64,000 bases of DNA from UBA1563 sp041667115 (GCA_041667115.1 JBAYFO010000001.1:186001-250000); one strand, 5' to 3'. Positions 51,212 to 61,311 are shown, counted from the stretch's first letter. The notes: generated by a model not told the origin, from the letters alone. A program made the numbers and translations.

Positions 51212-52006
51212 TTATTCTTTTAGCTTTCCCTTTTTCAAAAATAAAATTATGAAAAGGGATAACAGAAAGTAAACCGGCAGAACAAAAGGAGTAAACTTGT
51301 TATTGATATCGAAAAATCCGTCCCAACCAGTATACGTTTTTGCTAAAAAGGTTTGCAGCAACACTTCAGATTTACTCCCGAATAATAATACTCCAAGCCA
51401 AATTGCAGTGAAGAAATAAAAGATAAACGCTAATGCATTTTTTCTTTTATAGATAAAAAGTGCTATTGTAAAAAGAAGTAGTACATAACTTATAATTGCA
51501 AAAAAATTAAAAGTGATTTTCGGGAAGCTGAAAAATTCAGCGAAAAAGAAAAAAAGAAGCAGAAAGAAATTCGGCAATATTTTCAATCTTAAGGATGATT
51601 CCACCGTTTGCAATAACGTGTAGAGAATGAACAACTGTGGAAAATTCCAGACAAAATAAATGGGAAAATCAACAATTGAAGATAATCCAAGTTCATAAAA
51701 ATAATCGGGGTCTCCGATCTCAATCTTTTTTAAGAAGAAGAGTAAACTGATAATAAGTGCCGGCGGCAAAAGAACGAAAAGAATAAATCGGAAAAAATTT
51801 CTTAAAGAGAACGAGGTGAACACCTGCTTGAATGGCTCAATTCCTTGATAGAGAAGGAGAAAAACTCCGGCAAGAAAAATAATCCCGTAAAACCTAAACC
51901 CGATTACGAAATAGTAATTTGGTAAACTAAAATAACGAAGAGCAAAATTCAGTCCGGTAAGGATGAATAGCAAAAGGAGATAAATTGAAACCGGAAGTCT
52001 TTTCAA
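51212..52006 (-). CDS. Polytopic membrane protein of unknown function
   Basis: 264 aa with seven or so hydrophobic helices and a very high Phe content ('NFFLLLFFFFAEFFSFPKIT'). Basic ends (MKRLP ... KKGKLKE) suggest both termini in the cytoplasm or a flexible tail. A loop 'KTYTGWDGFFDINNKFTPFV' lies before the last helix. No family was recognised. Six bp downstream of the DUF2231 gene, so probably cotranscribed with it. Confidence 0.65.
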   Translation of the reverse strand: MKRLPVSIYLLLLFILTGLNFALRYFSLPNYYFVIGFRFYGIIFLAGVFLLLYQGIEPFKQVFTSFSLRNFFRFILFVLLPPALIISLLFFLKKIEIGDPDYFYELGLSSIVDFPIYFVWNFPQLFILYTLLQTVESSLRLKILPNFFLLLFFFFAEFFSFPKITFNFFAIISYVLLLFTIALFIYKRKNALAFIFYFFTAIWLGVLLFGSKSEVLLQTFLAKTYTGWDGFFDINNKFTPFVLPVYFLLSLFIILFLKKGKLKE

Positions 52007-52012
52007 GTTAAC

Positions 52013-52513
52013 TTAATCCTCATCTTTAACTGGGGTTTGTTGAGCTTGTTTATCTATCGAAACACCAACTCCATGTTTGTAAACCATTTTACCGCCGTGC
52101 TGACCGGTTTCGTAAACAAAAAAACATCCGGCAATTGCCAGAAGAACAAACACAATCTTCATTTTTGTAGCGTAGGCAACAAATTTATTTTTTATTTCTA
52201 CATTAATCACGAAAAGGGTGCGGAGAATAAGTACCCCAACAAAATACCAAAGAGTAATAGTCGCGTATGTTTCGTGTTCCTCTAAAAGAGCTTTGCTACC
52301 CTTATTCCAATATTGCCAGGCTTCCTCGGCTTGATTTCCCGTTAATACCGCAGCTAATGCACCAGCTACTCCAAGAATTAAAATGATAAAAGCGGCTTTT
52401 GTAAACGCTTCTTTTTTAAATAATAAACCAACGGTTTCTAAAAAAGTATAAACGATAAATAAAGCAATAGGGAAATGAACCAATTGCGGATGATAACTTG
52501 CAAGGAATTCCAT
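52013..52513 (-). CDS. DUF2231 membrane protein
   Basis: 166 aa with four transmembrane helices. 'HPQLVHFPIALFIVYTFLET' at the start, 'LLEEHETYATITLWYF' in the middle and 'GQHGGKMVYKHGVGVSID' near the end are DUF2231 hallmarks. The conserved histidines suggest haem or metal binding within the membrane (known or proposed for the family, not shown here). Likely in an operon with the polytopic protein downstream. Confidence 0.88.
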   Translation of the reverse strand: MEFLASYHPQLVHFPIALFIVYTFLETVGLLFKKEAFTKAAFIILILGVAGALAAVLTGNQAEEAWQYWNKGSKALLEEHETYATITLWYFVGVLILRTLFVINVEIKNKFVAYATKMKIVFVLLAIAGCFFVYETGQHGGKMVYKHGVGVSIDKQAQQTPVKDED

Positions 52514-52641
52514 GTTTTAATCTTTCGTATAACAAAATAAAATTATTAATTCAGTGTTCAAGCCATTTCTTTTTTACAGTTGGAGTATAAAAAATTGAAA
52601 CCCGTAATGCAACAAACAACTCACTACTAACTACAAACCAC

Positions 52642-53394
52642 TTATCCACAAAGGATACTCCCGCCGTTTACGTTTAGAATTTCTCCATTAATATGTCTTG
52701 CCAGATCAGAAGCGAGGAAAAGAACCGGACCGGCAATATCTTCAGCCGTGGCGATTCGTTGAACGGGGATAGCTTTTCGTTCTTTCTCTTTGTATTTGTC
52801 ATCAGAAAAAACAGAAGAAACCATCTCGGTATCTACCCAGCCGGGAGCAACACAATTCGTTGTGATGTTGTATTTCCCCAACTCTGTGGCAAGTGATTTT
52901 GTATAAGAAATGATTCCTCCCTTTGAAGCGGCGTAATGAGAATAGAAAGCTTCACCTCGCTGTCCTGCAGTTGAAGAAATATTGATGATTCTTCCTGCTC
53001 CATTTTTTTTCATCGAAGGAATGACTTCTCGTGTTATTAAAAAAGTTGAAGTTAGATTTATCTGAATTGTTTCATTCCATTCTTGAAGGGACATTTTATC
53101 CGCTTCACCGAATTTCCAGATACCGGCGTTATTAACAAGAATATCAATTTTGCCGAACTTATTTAGAATGAATTTCACTTTCTCAACAATATCGCTTTCG
53201 GAATTAAAATCAATCTGAAGCGGAAATGGTTTTTTGGTAGAAAATGAATTGACTAATGTATCTGCCGCGCTATTATTTTCTTTATAAGAAAAAACGACAG
53301 TTGCGCCTGCCTGATGAAATAATTTTACACAAGCGGCTCCAATACCTCTTGATCCACCGGTAATAAAAACGGTTTTGTCTTGGAATGAAATCAT
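52642..53394 (-). CDS. Short-chain dehydrogenase/reductase (3-oxoacyl-ACP reductase-like)
   Basis: 250 aa from the ATG at 53394, one base after the truA stop; an upstream in-frame start at 53445 would lie inside truA. Rossmann motif 'TGGSRGIG' (12-19), 'NNAGIW', catalytic Ser in 'INISSTAG', and 'YSHYAASKGG' with Tyr and Lys. The C-terminal 'GEILNVNGGSILCG' is typical of FabG-like enzymes. NADPH-dependent reductase; substrate not certain. Confidence 0.9.
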   Translation of the reverse strand: MISFQDKTVFITGGSRGIGAACVKLFHQAGATVVFSYKENNSAADTLVNSFSTKKPFPLQIDFNSESDIVEKVKFILNKFGKIDILVNNAGIWKFGEADKMSLQEWNETIQINLTSTFLITREVIPSMKKNGAGRIINISSTAGQRGEAFYSHYAASKGGIISYTKSLATELGKYNITTNCVAPGWVDTEMVSSVFSDDKYKEKERKAIPVQRIATAEDIAGPVLFLASDLARHINGEILNVNGGSILCG

Positions 53395-53395
53395 T

Positions 53396-54124
53396 TTAAT
53401 ATTTAACCTTATATAAAAATAGACCCTTTGCTGGAACAGCTTCACCGGCTAGTATCCGGTTTTTAGCCTCGATAATAGTCGTTAATTCCCCGAACGGTTT
53501 TTGCTCTTTGTGGAAGTCCAAAAGTGTTCCGACGATTGTTCTCACCATTCCGTGTAAAAATCGGGTAGCTTCAATGCTGAAAATAGAAAATTCTTTTAAA
53601 CTTCTCCACCGGACATTTAAAATATTACAAATTTTATTTTCAGTCTCAGCTTCATGCTTTGTGAATGAAGTGTAATCTCTTTCGCCGATCAATAATTTAG
53701 AAAGCCGGTTGAGATACCCGATATCGAGAGGCGAGTAATAAAAATATGTGTAATTTTTCAAGAAAGGTGTTTTATTTCTTGAAATAAAATAAAGATAGGT
53801 CCTACTTTTTGCATCATAACGGGGATGAAATGATGTCTCAACTTCTTCAATTTTAGTAACCGCAATGTCCGATGGAATGGTATTATTTAGTGAATACCTG
53901 AAGCGGTATAAATCAAGCTGTTGTTCGGTTGAGAAATTTGCCACTTGTCCTAATGCATGTACACCACTGTCGGTTCTTCCGCTTCCGTTTAGAGTAATAT
54001 ACTCTTTTATCAACACTTCGATGGCGTTCTTCAATGTTTGCTGAACGGACGGATGGTTCTTTTGTATCTGCCAGCCGCAGTAATTTGAACCGTCGTATTG
54101 AATATGGAGTTTGTAATTTGGCAA
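53396..54124 (-). CDS. truA: tRNA pseudouridine(38-40) synthase
   Basis: 242 aa. Catalytic Asp52 in 'NGSGRTDSGVHALGQVANF' (matches E. coli Asp60), N-terminal 'KLHIQYDGSNYCGWQIQKNH', and 'FLHGMVRTIVGTLLDFHK' near the C-terminus. Isomerises uridines 38-40 in the anticodon stem-loop. Length is normal. The SDR gene starts one base after its stop, implying coupled translation. Confidence 0.97.
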   Translation of the reverse strand: MPNYKLHIQYDGSNYCGWQIQKNHPSVQQTLKNAIEVLIKEYITLNGSGRTDSGVHALGQVANFSTEQQLDLYRFRYSLNNTIPSDIAVTKIEEVETSFHPRYDAKSRTYLYFISRNKTPFLKNYTYFYYSPLDIGYLNRLSKLLIGERDYTSFTKHEAETENKICNILNVRWRSLKEFSIFSIEATRFLHGMVRTIVGTLLDFHKEQKPFGELTTIIEAKNRILAGEAVPAKGLFLYKVKY

Positions 54125-54375
54125 TGTTCTATCAAAATTTTTTTAATTTTTGTACAATTATTAAAACAAATATAGGCAGATGGAAAATTATTTTAGCATA
54201 TAGCAGATAACTAAAATATTATTACTTCTTAAGTTCTTTATTTTAGCAATGTTTAGTTTAACCATTTAGAAGAATATCTTTCCACTTATCAAAAAAGATG
54301 TATTTATATTTCACAACCTGTTTAGATTATCCCCAGTTAAAAAGAATAATTCCAAATATATTCGATAGGAAGCTT

Positions 54376-56559
54376 ATGTTTTTGATACTCTTACTTTGTG
54401 CATTTACATCCATAGTTTCGGCAACTACAAAAAATGACGAGAAAAAACTCATCCTGAAAAAAACAAGTACTGCTATTCTTATCGATGGTGTCATTGATCC
54501 GGTTTGGAATCAAGCCGACTCAGTTTCTACTTTTTTTCAGCTTTCTCCCTATTTTGCTCAAGCTCCATCAAAACGAACGGTCGCAAAAGTTTTAACAACT
54601 GATGATGCAATCTATTGCCTCATGATCAACTATGATGATCGTGCAAACATTCAAAGTAATGCCGGAGTTTTAGACGAATTCGGATCAAGCGATATCGTCT
54701 CCTTTATGCTCGATACTTTTAACGATAAAAAAACCGCATACAAATTTGCTGTAACCGCCGCCGGCGTTAGACTTGATTGCAGGCTTTTAGATGATGGAAG
54801 AAACAGAGATTACAATTGGGATGGGATTTGGTTTGCCGACTCGAAAGTTTATGATTGGGGATTTGTAGTAGAAATGAAAATCCCCTACAAATCAATTCAA
54901 TATAATGAAGAAGCAACGACCTGGGGATTAGATTTTGACCGTTGGATTCCTTCGCTTACGGAGGATCTCTATTGGTGCGATTATGAACAAAATGAAGGGC
55001 AGCGCATCTCAAAATTTGGGAAGCTTGTTTTTAACGATTTCAAACCTTCTCTAAAAGGTTTAAATCTTGAATTATACCCGCTTGCTATTTCAAAAACATC
55101 TTATCTGCCTGATGGCAAGTATAAGAATGAACCGAATGCCGGACTTGATATTCTTTATAATCCATCACCTAAATTAACCTATCAATTGACCGTGAATCCG
55201 GACTTCGCACAAATTGAAGCAGACCCTTTTCAATTTAATATTTCGCGCTACGAAACATATTTCAGCGAGCGCCGCCCTTTCTTTACACAAGGAAATGAAA
55301 TTTTTATGCCTTCGGGGAAATCAAATAGTTCAGGTTTTTACAGTCCGATGGAATTATTTTATTCAAGAAGGATTGGTAAAAAATTACCCGGCGGAAAAGA
55401 AGTCCCGCTGATTTTTGGAACGAAAGCCTTCGGTAGAATTAACGATTGGGAATACGGAGGATTTTTAGCGATGACTGGGGAGACTGATTATGTTGATGAT
55501 GATGGTGTTAATCAAAAAGAAGAACGAGCTTACTTTGGATCTGCAAGATTCAAAAAACAAATTCTCGAGAATTCAAATATTGGAGTTCTTTTTGTGGGAA
55601 AAAATGCTGTTGGAAATAATTCCGGGGTGCTTGATATCGACGGGGCATTCAGAGAGTCCGATTGGCAGTTAGCTTACCAGGTCGCCCGTTCTTTTAAAAA
55701 TTCCGAAGGTGATTTTGCCGCTTCTGCGGGATTTACAAGAGAAACCACAAGTTGGTTAACCTTGGCTCGTTCACGCTACGTTGGGAATAAGTTTGATATT
55801 AGCGGTGTTGGATATGTTCCTTGGAAGGGAACCGCTACACTCGTTGGTCTCACCGGTCCCATCTGGCACTACGATAAAGGATATATTGCTTCATTAACTC
55901 TTTATGGAGGCGGGGCTTTCACTTATGAAAAAGTTGACGCGTATACAGATAATGTAGTTATCCTGGGATTGAATATGCAACTCCGCAATAATTGGGGTTA
56001 TGAGATTGATTATACTTTCGGTAACCAAAAAGATTCGGATGTAAAATATTTTGCTTCGGAATTGACCTTCAGTTCATGGTATAATATCTCACCGAAATGG
56101 AGTGGAAATCTTTATGGCGGATACTCAAAGACCTACAATTTTTCCCGCGACTATTTAGCTTTTTATTCATGGGCGGGCGCGTATATTTCCTGGAAAGCCT
56201 TATCTGTTTTGGATGTCGGGACTTCGTATGATATGTTCATCGAAGGAAATCCTTCCGGTAATGTTGAAGATATAACGTATAATGCAAGACCCTATCTCAC
56301 CATCACTCCGGTTAATGATTTAAGCGCAAGAATTTACTTAGATAATGTTTTTGTCAAATCATCGGATAAACTTGAACATGTAATATTCGGATTTTTATTC
56401 TCTTATAATTTCTCACCGAAAAGTTGGATCTACTTTGCAGTGAACGAAATTAGAGATAGAAGCGAGGAGTATGATTTAGCGGGGAATGCGTTGCCGCTAA
56501 AAATGCATGTGGTTGACCGTGTTGGCGTACTAAAAGTAAAGTATCTTTATTATTTTTAG
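54376..56559 (+). CDS. CBM9-like / DUF5916 outer-membrane protein
   Basis: 727 aa from the ATG at 54376, preceded by AGGAAGCTT and opening a signal peptide (MFLILLLCAFTSIVSATTK); a longer frame from 54298 is unlikely. The N-terminal domain (about 30-210) has the CBM9-like pattern 'IDGVIDPVWNQADSV', 'LMINYDD', 'SFMLDTFND', 'WDGIWFADSKVYDWGFVVEM'. The rest is a DUF5916 region with 'QIEADPFQFNISRYETYFSE' and 'RRPFFTQG', then a barrel ending 'VKYLYYF'. Probably surface carbohydrate or ligand binding at the outer membrane. Confidence 0.88.
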   Translation: MFLILLLCAFTSIVSATTKNDEKKLILKKTSTAILIDGVIDPVWNQADSVSTFFQLSPYFAQAPSKRTVAKVLTTDDAIYCLMINYDDRANIQSNAGVLDEFGSSDIVSFMLDTFNDKKTAYKFAVTAAGVRLDCRLLDDGRNRDYNWDGIWFADSKVYDWGFVVEMKIPYKSIQYNEEATTWGLDFDRWIPSLTEDLYWCDYEQNEGQRISKFGKLVFNDFKPSLKGLNLELYPLAISKTSYLPDGKYKNEPNAGLDILYNPSPKLTYQLTVNPDFAQIEADPFQFNISRYETYFSERRPFFTQGNEIFMPSGKSNSSGFYSPMELFYSRRIGKKLPGGKEVPLIFGTKAFGRINDWEYGGFLAMTGETDYVDDDGVNQKEERAYFGSARFKKQILENSNIGVLFVGKNAVGNNSGVLDIDGAFRESDWQLAYQVARSFKNSEGDFAASAGFTRETTSWLTLARSRYVGNKFDISGVGYVPWKGTATLVGLTGPIWHYDKGYIASLTLYGGGAFTYEKVDAYTDNVVILGLNMQLRNNWGYEIDYTFGNQKDSDVKYFASELTFSSWYNISPKWSGNLYGGYSKTYNFSRDYLAFYSWAGAYISWKALSVLDVGTSYDMFIEGNPSGNVEDITYNARPYLTITPVNDLSARIYLDNVFVKSSDKLEHVIFGFLFSYNFSPKSWIYFAVNEIRDRSEEYDLAGNALPLKMHVVDRVGVLKVKYLYYF

Positions 56560-56702
56560 CTTACGAGAGATGGAATCATTATTTGAGAAGGAGTATTTTT
56601 TTTGCTAATTTTATTTTGCAAACAAAATTAGTTAAGACAATAATTATTTAATAGTGTCGCAGTAATAAATATAATTGCTACTGAAAAGAGATTTTTACCG
56701 GA

Positions 56703-57581
56703 ATGAATTTTAAAAAAATAATTATTTACGCGCTATTAAACATAGTGGCGATTCCAACGGCACTTTTCTCTCAAACACAATTTAAATTCCTCCCCGACGG
56801 TTTAAATTTTCTACCGCTTCGCGCAAACAGCCAGGAGGCAAAGCTTGGGGTTCTCTATTATCCTGAAAACGCAAATCTTAAAGTTGATATCGGAAATTCA
56901 ATGGATCTCCTTTCTTTTCAATTCCCTGAAAGTAAAAGCAAATTGAATTTCGGAGTTGAATTTATGGCATACGCTTCTGTCATCGGGTATGAGCAGCTTC
57001 GTTTGCAGATCGACGCCATCGATGGATTCTTCGGCGGGAATGCAACATTTACCAAACCAATAAACGATAATCTTTTTTCTCTTCGCTTTAGATTCATTCA
57101 TAATAGTGCCCATTTAGTTGATGGGAATTATTGGATACATCCTTATCCGAGAAACTGGACAAAACCCGGTGGTCCAATAGCATTTACCCGCGATTTTGGT
57201 GAATTGATTGCAGCCAATACGATCAACGTTAATAATTACTCGTTGCGTTATTACGGCGGAGGTGCATTTTCTTTTCGCATCCGCCCGGATATCTTAAAAC
57301 GTTTTTCTGCCATCGCAGGATTTGAAATTAATAGTGACAAAATTATTGGTAAACTGTTTGACAAACCTGTAAATGTTTTTCTTGCACATAATATTAATTA
57401 TGCCGGACTGCCTGAGTATTCTTTTACAAACCAATCTCAACTCGGAATTAAATTTGGAGAGTGGGAATCAAAAGGAATTCTCTTTTACTTCTCATTCTTT
57501 TCCGGTAACAATATGTTCAGCGAATATTTTGATGAAAAAATTAATAAAGTTGGATTCGGTTTTGCGGTTGATTTTCCGTAG
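56703..57581 (+). CDS. DUF1207-like exported protein
   Basis: 292 aa. Signal peptide (cleavage near LFS, residue 22), then 'FKFLPDGLNFLPLRANSQEA' and 'VDIGNSMDLLSF', and a barrel-like body with many Gly and aromatic residues ending 'VGFGFAVDFP'. The opening resembles DUF1207 proteins (outer-membrane, unknown function). Alone on its strand with 130 bp to the ABC operon. Confidence 0.6.
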   Translation: MNFKKIIIYALLNIVAIPTALFSQTQFKFLPDGLNFLPLRANSQEAKLGVLYYPENANLKVDIGNSMDLLSFQFPESKSKLNFGVEFMAYASVIGYEQLRLQIDAIDGFFGGNATFTKPINDNLFSLRFRFIHNSAHLVDGNYWIHPYPRNWTKPGGPIAFTRDFGELIAANTINVNNYSLRYYGGGAFSFRIRPDILKRFSAIAGFEINSDKIIGKLFDKPVNVFLAHNINYAGLPEYSFTNQSQLGIKFGEWESKGILFYFSFFSGNNMFSEYFDEKINKVGFGFAVDFP

Positions 57582-57713
57582 AAAGTGTTTTTTCTTTTCA
57601 CATCTATACTTCTAATTTTGCCGCTTATCAATTTAAGCAGCTACTTTTTGATGAAAACCTTATTTTTACTTAAGAATTTTTGATTAGTAGTTCGTAACCG
57701 AAAGAATTATGGA

Positions 57714-58628
57714 ATGCAGAAAATAATTGAAGTAAAAAATCTCACAAAAAAATTCAAATCACTAACCGCCGTAAATAATTTGGATTTAAATGTCTATCGC
57801 GGAGATATTTTTGGTTTTCTTGGACCAAACGGCGCGGGGAAAAGTACAACTATTAGAATGCTGATGACACTTATCAATCCTTCTTCAGGCTCGATCAAAA
57901 TATTTGATAAATCCTTAAAGCAAAACCGGAATGAAATTTTAAAAAAAATTGGCGCCATCGTTGAAAAGCCCGATTTCTACGGCTATTTGTCGGCTTACAA
58001 AAATTTGGAAATACTCGGACAAATCTCCGGCTGTGATACTTCTAATAAAAGAATTATGGAAGTTCTTGAACTGGTCGGACTTGAAAAGCGTTACAAAAGC
58101 AAAGTAAAAACTTTTTCGCACGGAATGAAACAACGGCTTGGCTTAGGTCAGGCGCTGTTGCACAATCCCGAACTCATTATTCTTGATGAACCGACAACCG
58201 GACTTGATCCTCAGGGAATGAAAGAAATCCGCGAACTAATTCTTCACCTGAGCAAAGAAGAGCAAAAAACTATTTTTCTTTCATCACATATTCTTGCCGA
58301 AGTTGAGCTTGTTGCTAACAGGATGATCATCATCAATAAAGGAACAACCGTGGTGGAGGGGACTGTGCAAGAATTATTGAATGCGACGAATCTTAAAGTA
58401 ACCTTTGAAGTTGATGAAATTGAGCGGGCAAAAAAGATTCTCTCGGAAACGCAATGGCAGAAAAAAATTGAATCGTTCGGCGACTATCAGATTCTTTTCC
58501 TTCTTGAAAAAGAAGAAATCGCATTCTTAAATAAATTTTTTGTCGAACAGGGAATTCTTGTTCATTCCATTGTTCCGAAACGCTCGCTTGAAGAATATTT
58601 TCTAAATTTGACCGAGAAGGGAGCCTGA
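57714..58628 (+). CDS. ABC transporter ATP-binding protein
   Basis: 304 aa. Walker A 'GPNGAGKST', signature 'SHGMKQRLGLGQALLHNP' (variant of LSGGQ), Walker B 'LIILDEPTTGLDP', and switch His in 'IFLSSHILAE'. The C-terminal ~80 residues are the extra domain usual in the CcmA/DrrA-like exporter class. First gene of a four-gene run (ATPase, permease, LolA-like, SMP-30). The stop overlaps the permease start (TGATG). Substrate unknown; such pairs often export drugs, lipids or peptides. Confidence 0.95.
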   Translation: MQKIIEVKNLTKKFKSLTAVNNLDLNVYRGDIFGFLGPNGAGKSTTIRMLMTLINPSSGSIKIFDKSLKQNRNEILKKIGAIVEKPDFYGYLSAYKNLEILGQISGCDTSNKRIMEVLELVGLEKRYKSKVKTFSHGMKQRLGLGQALLHNPELIILDEPTTGLDPQGMKEIRELILHLSKEEQKTIFLSSHILAEVELVANRMIIINKGTTVVEGTVQELLNATNLKVTFEVDEIERAKKILSETQWQKKIESFGDYQILFLLEKEEIAFLNKFFVEQGILVHSIVPKRSLEEYFLNLTEKGA

Positions 58629-59464
58629 TGTATACGCTCGTTAAAATTGAATTGTATAAAATTTTCCGTAAATGGAGAACGTATATCGGTTTTATGGCAA
58701 TCGGTGTTTTGGTTCCGGTTATTCAGATCGCGATGTATTTTCAAGGAGCCCATTATCTGGAATTCCTTACGAGAAATTTCAAAGATAATTTTGTGTTTGT
58801 TGGCAATCTTCTTAACGGTTATTTGATTGCATATATCATTCTCGGAAGTTTAACAATCCATATTCCGTTTCTGATTGCACTTGTTGCGGGAGATCTGCTT
58901 GCAGGTGAAGCCACTGCAGGAACGTATCGCATGTTAATTACGAGGCCTGTTTCCCGGTTGAAATTAGTCACGGCAAAATTTATTGCAGGATTAATTTATA
59001 CAAATCTGCTTGTACTCTGGCTTGCGGTAATTAGTTTGGGGCTTGGGATACTCATCTTCGGTGTTGGTGAACTGCTTGTTATCAAAGACGCAATTATAAT
59101 TTTTGCGCAAAATGATATTCTCTGGCGGTTTGCCTTTGCGTATGCTTCCGCCGCTCTTAGCATGAGTGTTGTCTGTGCACTCGGTTTCCTTTTTTCTTCT
59201 CTGGTAGAAAATGCGATTGGACCAATTGTGACAACAATGACGGTGATAATTATCTTCACAATTTTTTCGGCGATCAATATTGATTTTTTTAGAACAATCA
59301 GACCGTATCTGTTTACTAATTATATGTCTACATGGCATCTGGTTTTTGATGACCCGGTTAATTACGATGAAATAGTAAAAAACTTGTTGGTACTTACCGG
59401 ACACATTGCCGGATTTTTCGGAATAACGCTTTTCATCTTTAAGAGAAAAGATATACTTACTTAA
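58628..59464 (+). CDS. ABC transporter permease
   Basis: 278 aa with six transmembrane helices (about 17-36, 60-85, 108-135, 155-185, 195-220, 250-272). The pattern 'LVKIELYKIFRKWRTYIGFM' at the start and 'LLAGEATAGTYRMLITRPVS' after the second helix is typical of ABC-2-type permeases. Paired with the overlapping ATPase gene. Confidence 0.93.
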   Translation: MYTLVKIELYKIFRKWRTYIGFMAIGVLVPVIQIAMYFQGAHYLEFLTRNFKDNFVFVGNLLNGYLIAYIILGSLTIHIPFLIALVAGDLLAGEATAGTYRMLITRPVSRLKLVTAKFIAGLIYTNLLVLWLAVISLGLGILIFGVGELLVIKDAIIIFAQNDILWRFAFAYASAALSMSVVCALGFLFSSLVENAIGPIVTTMTVIIIFTIFSAINIDFFRTIRPYLFTNYMSTWHLVFDDPVNYDEIVKNLLVLTGHIAGFFGITLFIFKRKDILT

Positions 59465-59491
59465 CATAGCTTAGAAATTTTTGGAGTTGTT

Positions 59492-60190
59492 ATGAAATAT
59501 TTTTTGGCGCTGATCTTATTCTTCCAGCTTGGATTTGCGCAAACAAAAGACGGGCACGAAATTATTGAAAAGGTGAAGAAAAAATTCAGCGAAGTAAAGG
59601 ATTATCAAGTTGATGTAAAGATAATTGTTGACGTTAATTTCTTAAAAATCCCTCCAACGGAAGCGAAAATATTTTTTAAGCAGCCGGATAAAGTGAAAAT
59701 TAAATCTCAGGGATTTGCCATGCTTCCGAAAGAAGGATTGAACTTTACGCCGCAATCGCTATTCAATAAAGCGTATATAAGTTTTTATGAGCGGGATGAA
59801 ATGTATGACGGAGTTAATTGTGCGGTGCTTAAAGTTATTCCTCTCGGGGAAGTGAGTGAAGTTATTCTTTCCACGATTTGGATTGATAAGCAATACTCGG
59901 TTATAAAAAAAGTTGAATCAACTACAAAGATGAATGGGACATTCACAATTGATTTTGAATATGGGACGGAAGGGAAGCATCTTTTACCGGCGCAGATGGT
60001 CTTCAGTTTTGATGCGGGGAAGATGAACATGGCAAACAACCTGGGAGGTGATATGCATGGCGATTCCGATGCACCGAAACCGAAAAAACCGAAATTAACA
60101 AAAGGAACTGTAAAAGTGATTTACACAAATTATATAATCAACGCGGGAATCGATGATTCCCTTTTTGAAGAAAAAAAGGAGAAAAAATGA
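59492..60190 (+). CDS. LolA-like outer-membrane-lipoprotein-sorting family protein
   Basis: 232 aa. Signal peptide (cleavage near FAQ, residue 17), then a LolA/LolB-type half-barrel pattern: 'KKKFSEVKDYQVDVKIIVDV', 'FFKQPDKVKIKSQGFAMLPK', 'IWIDKQYSVIKKVESTTKMN'. Such proteins bind lipids or lipoproteins in the periplasm. Close spacing (27 bp) after the permease and overlap with the SMP-30 gene suggest one transcript, so it could hand cargo to or from the transporter (inference). Confidence 0.8.
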   Translation: MKYFLALILFFQLGFAQTKDGHEIIEKVKKKFSEVKDYQVDVKIIVDVNFLKIPPTEAKIFFKQPDKVKIKSQGFAMLPKEGLNFTPQSLFNKAYISFYERDEMYDGVNCAVLKVIPLGEVSEVILSTIWIDKQYSVIKKVESTTKMNGTFTIDFEYGTEGKHLLPAQMVFSFDAGKMNMANNLGGDMHGDSDAPKPKKPKLTKGTVKVIYTNYIINAGIDDSLFEEKKEKK

Positions 60191-61098
60191 AAAAATTATT
60201 ACTTGCATTCGTCTGTTTTGCCGCGGTGAGCTTTTCGCAAAAACCTGCCGGGATAACTACTATGGAACCGGTATGGACGAAAATCGCCGCAGATCAAAAC
60301 TTTCCCGAAGGACCGGCATGGGATGGGAAAGAGAATCTCTATTCTTCAAGCTGTTACGGAAAATGGATTACAAAAAGTAAAAGTGGATCAGCGGAAGTAT
60401 TCCTTACCCGCGCAGAAAATCCGTTTACTCTCGATCAGACAAACGGGTTAACGATAGGCAGTGATGGAAATATTTATGCATGCGACTACGGTATCGGCGC
60501 TATTTTGAAAATTACTCCGGAAGGGAAAACGGAAATATATGCATCCGGTTTTGCAAGAAAAAGATTTAACCGTCCTAATGATCTGGCATTTGACGGCAAG
60601 GGAAATCTCTATTTCACCGATCCGAAAAGCTATAGCAAAGATACTCTTGACGGTAGAGTATTCATGATTAAGCATGATACGCATGAAGTTGTGTTGGTTG
60701 CCGATAATTTGGCATTCCCGAACGGTATCGCTTTCTCGAAAGATTTTAAAAAGGTTTTTGTTTGCGAATCAGCTAAAAACAGAATCTTGGAATACCCGGT
60801 TGAAAAAGATGGAGCGTTCTCAAAACAGTCCACTTTTGTTGAACTACCGGGTGGCGACCCGGATGGAATTGCCTTTGATAAAAACGGAAATTTGTATGCA
60901 GCCCATTTTGGGGGCGGAGCAATTTATGTAATAGCCCCGGATGGGAAAATATCATATAAAATTAAAACTCCCGGTTTGAAACCAAGCAATATCGAATTTG
61001 GTGGAAGTGATTACAAAACGTTGTACCTCACAGAAGACGAAACGAATGCCGTGTATGAAACTAAAGTTAGAGTTGAAGGCTTAAAACTGATAAGATAG
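60187..61098 (+). CDS. Exported SMP-30/gluconolactonase-family protein
   Basis: 303 aa. Signal peptide (cleavage near SFS, residue 18). Six-bladed propeller of the SMP-30/gluconolaconase/LRE type: 'NFPEGPAWDGKENLY', 'NGLTIGSDGNIYACDYG', 'NRPNDLAFDGKGNLYFTDPK', 'FPNGIAFSKDFKKVFVCESA', 'GDPDGIAFDKNGNLYAAHFG', with the metal-ligand Glu, Asn and Asp positions present. Periplasmic lactonase-like enzyme, substrate unknown. Overlaps the LolA-like gene by ATGA. Confidence 0.92.
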   Translation: MKKLLLAFVCFAAVSFSQKPAGITTMEPVWTKIAADQNFPEGPAWDGKENLYSSSCYGKWITKSKSGSAEVFLTRAENPFTLDQTNGLTIGSDGNIYACDYGIGAILKITPEGKTEIYASGFARKRFNRPNDLAFDGKGNLYFTDPKSYSKDTLDGRVFMIKHDTHEVVLVADNLAFPNGIAFSKDFKKVFVCESAKNRILEYPVEKDGAFSKQSTFVELPGGDPDGIAFDKNGNLYAAHFGGGAIYVIAPDGKISYKIKTPGLKPSNIEFGGSDYKTLYLTEDETNAVYETKVRVEGLKLIR

Positions 61099-61155
61099 AT
61101 CGCCCGTCCTGTCGCCTAGTGTTCAGAGTTTTTGTGTTCAACATTCGAAATTAAA

Positions 61156-61206
61156 CCGGCTTTAGCAAAAGAGAGTTACAAGACTTGTTAAAGCCGGAAA
61201 CTTTTT
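61156..61206 (+). terminator. Terminator after the SMP-30 gene
   Basis: CCGGCTTTA (61156-61164) and TAAAGCCGG (61189-61197), extended by GCAA/TTGT, make a stem of about 13 bp with a 16-nt loop, followed by AAACTTTTTC. The region also holds short repeated words (ATTCCTAATTC at 61213-61245). Confidence 0.7.
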
Positions 61207-61311
61207 CTCCGTCATTCCTAATTCCTAATTCTTCATTCCTAATTTAAAGAAGCTTAGTTTTCCTATCTGATGCTTTCTCTTTAACTTTGAATAAAAAAAA
61301 AGAATTTTTAT

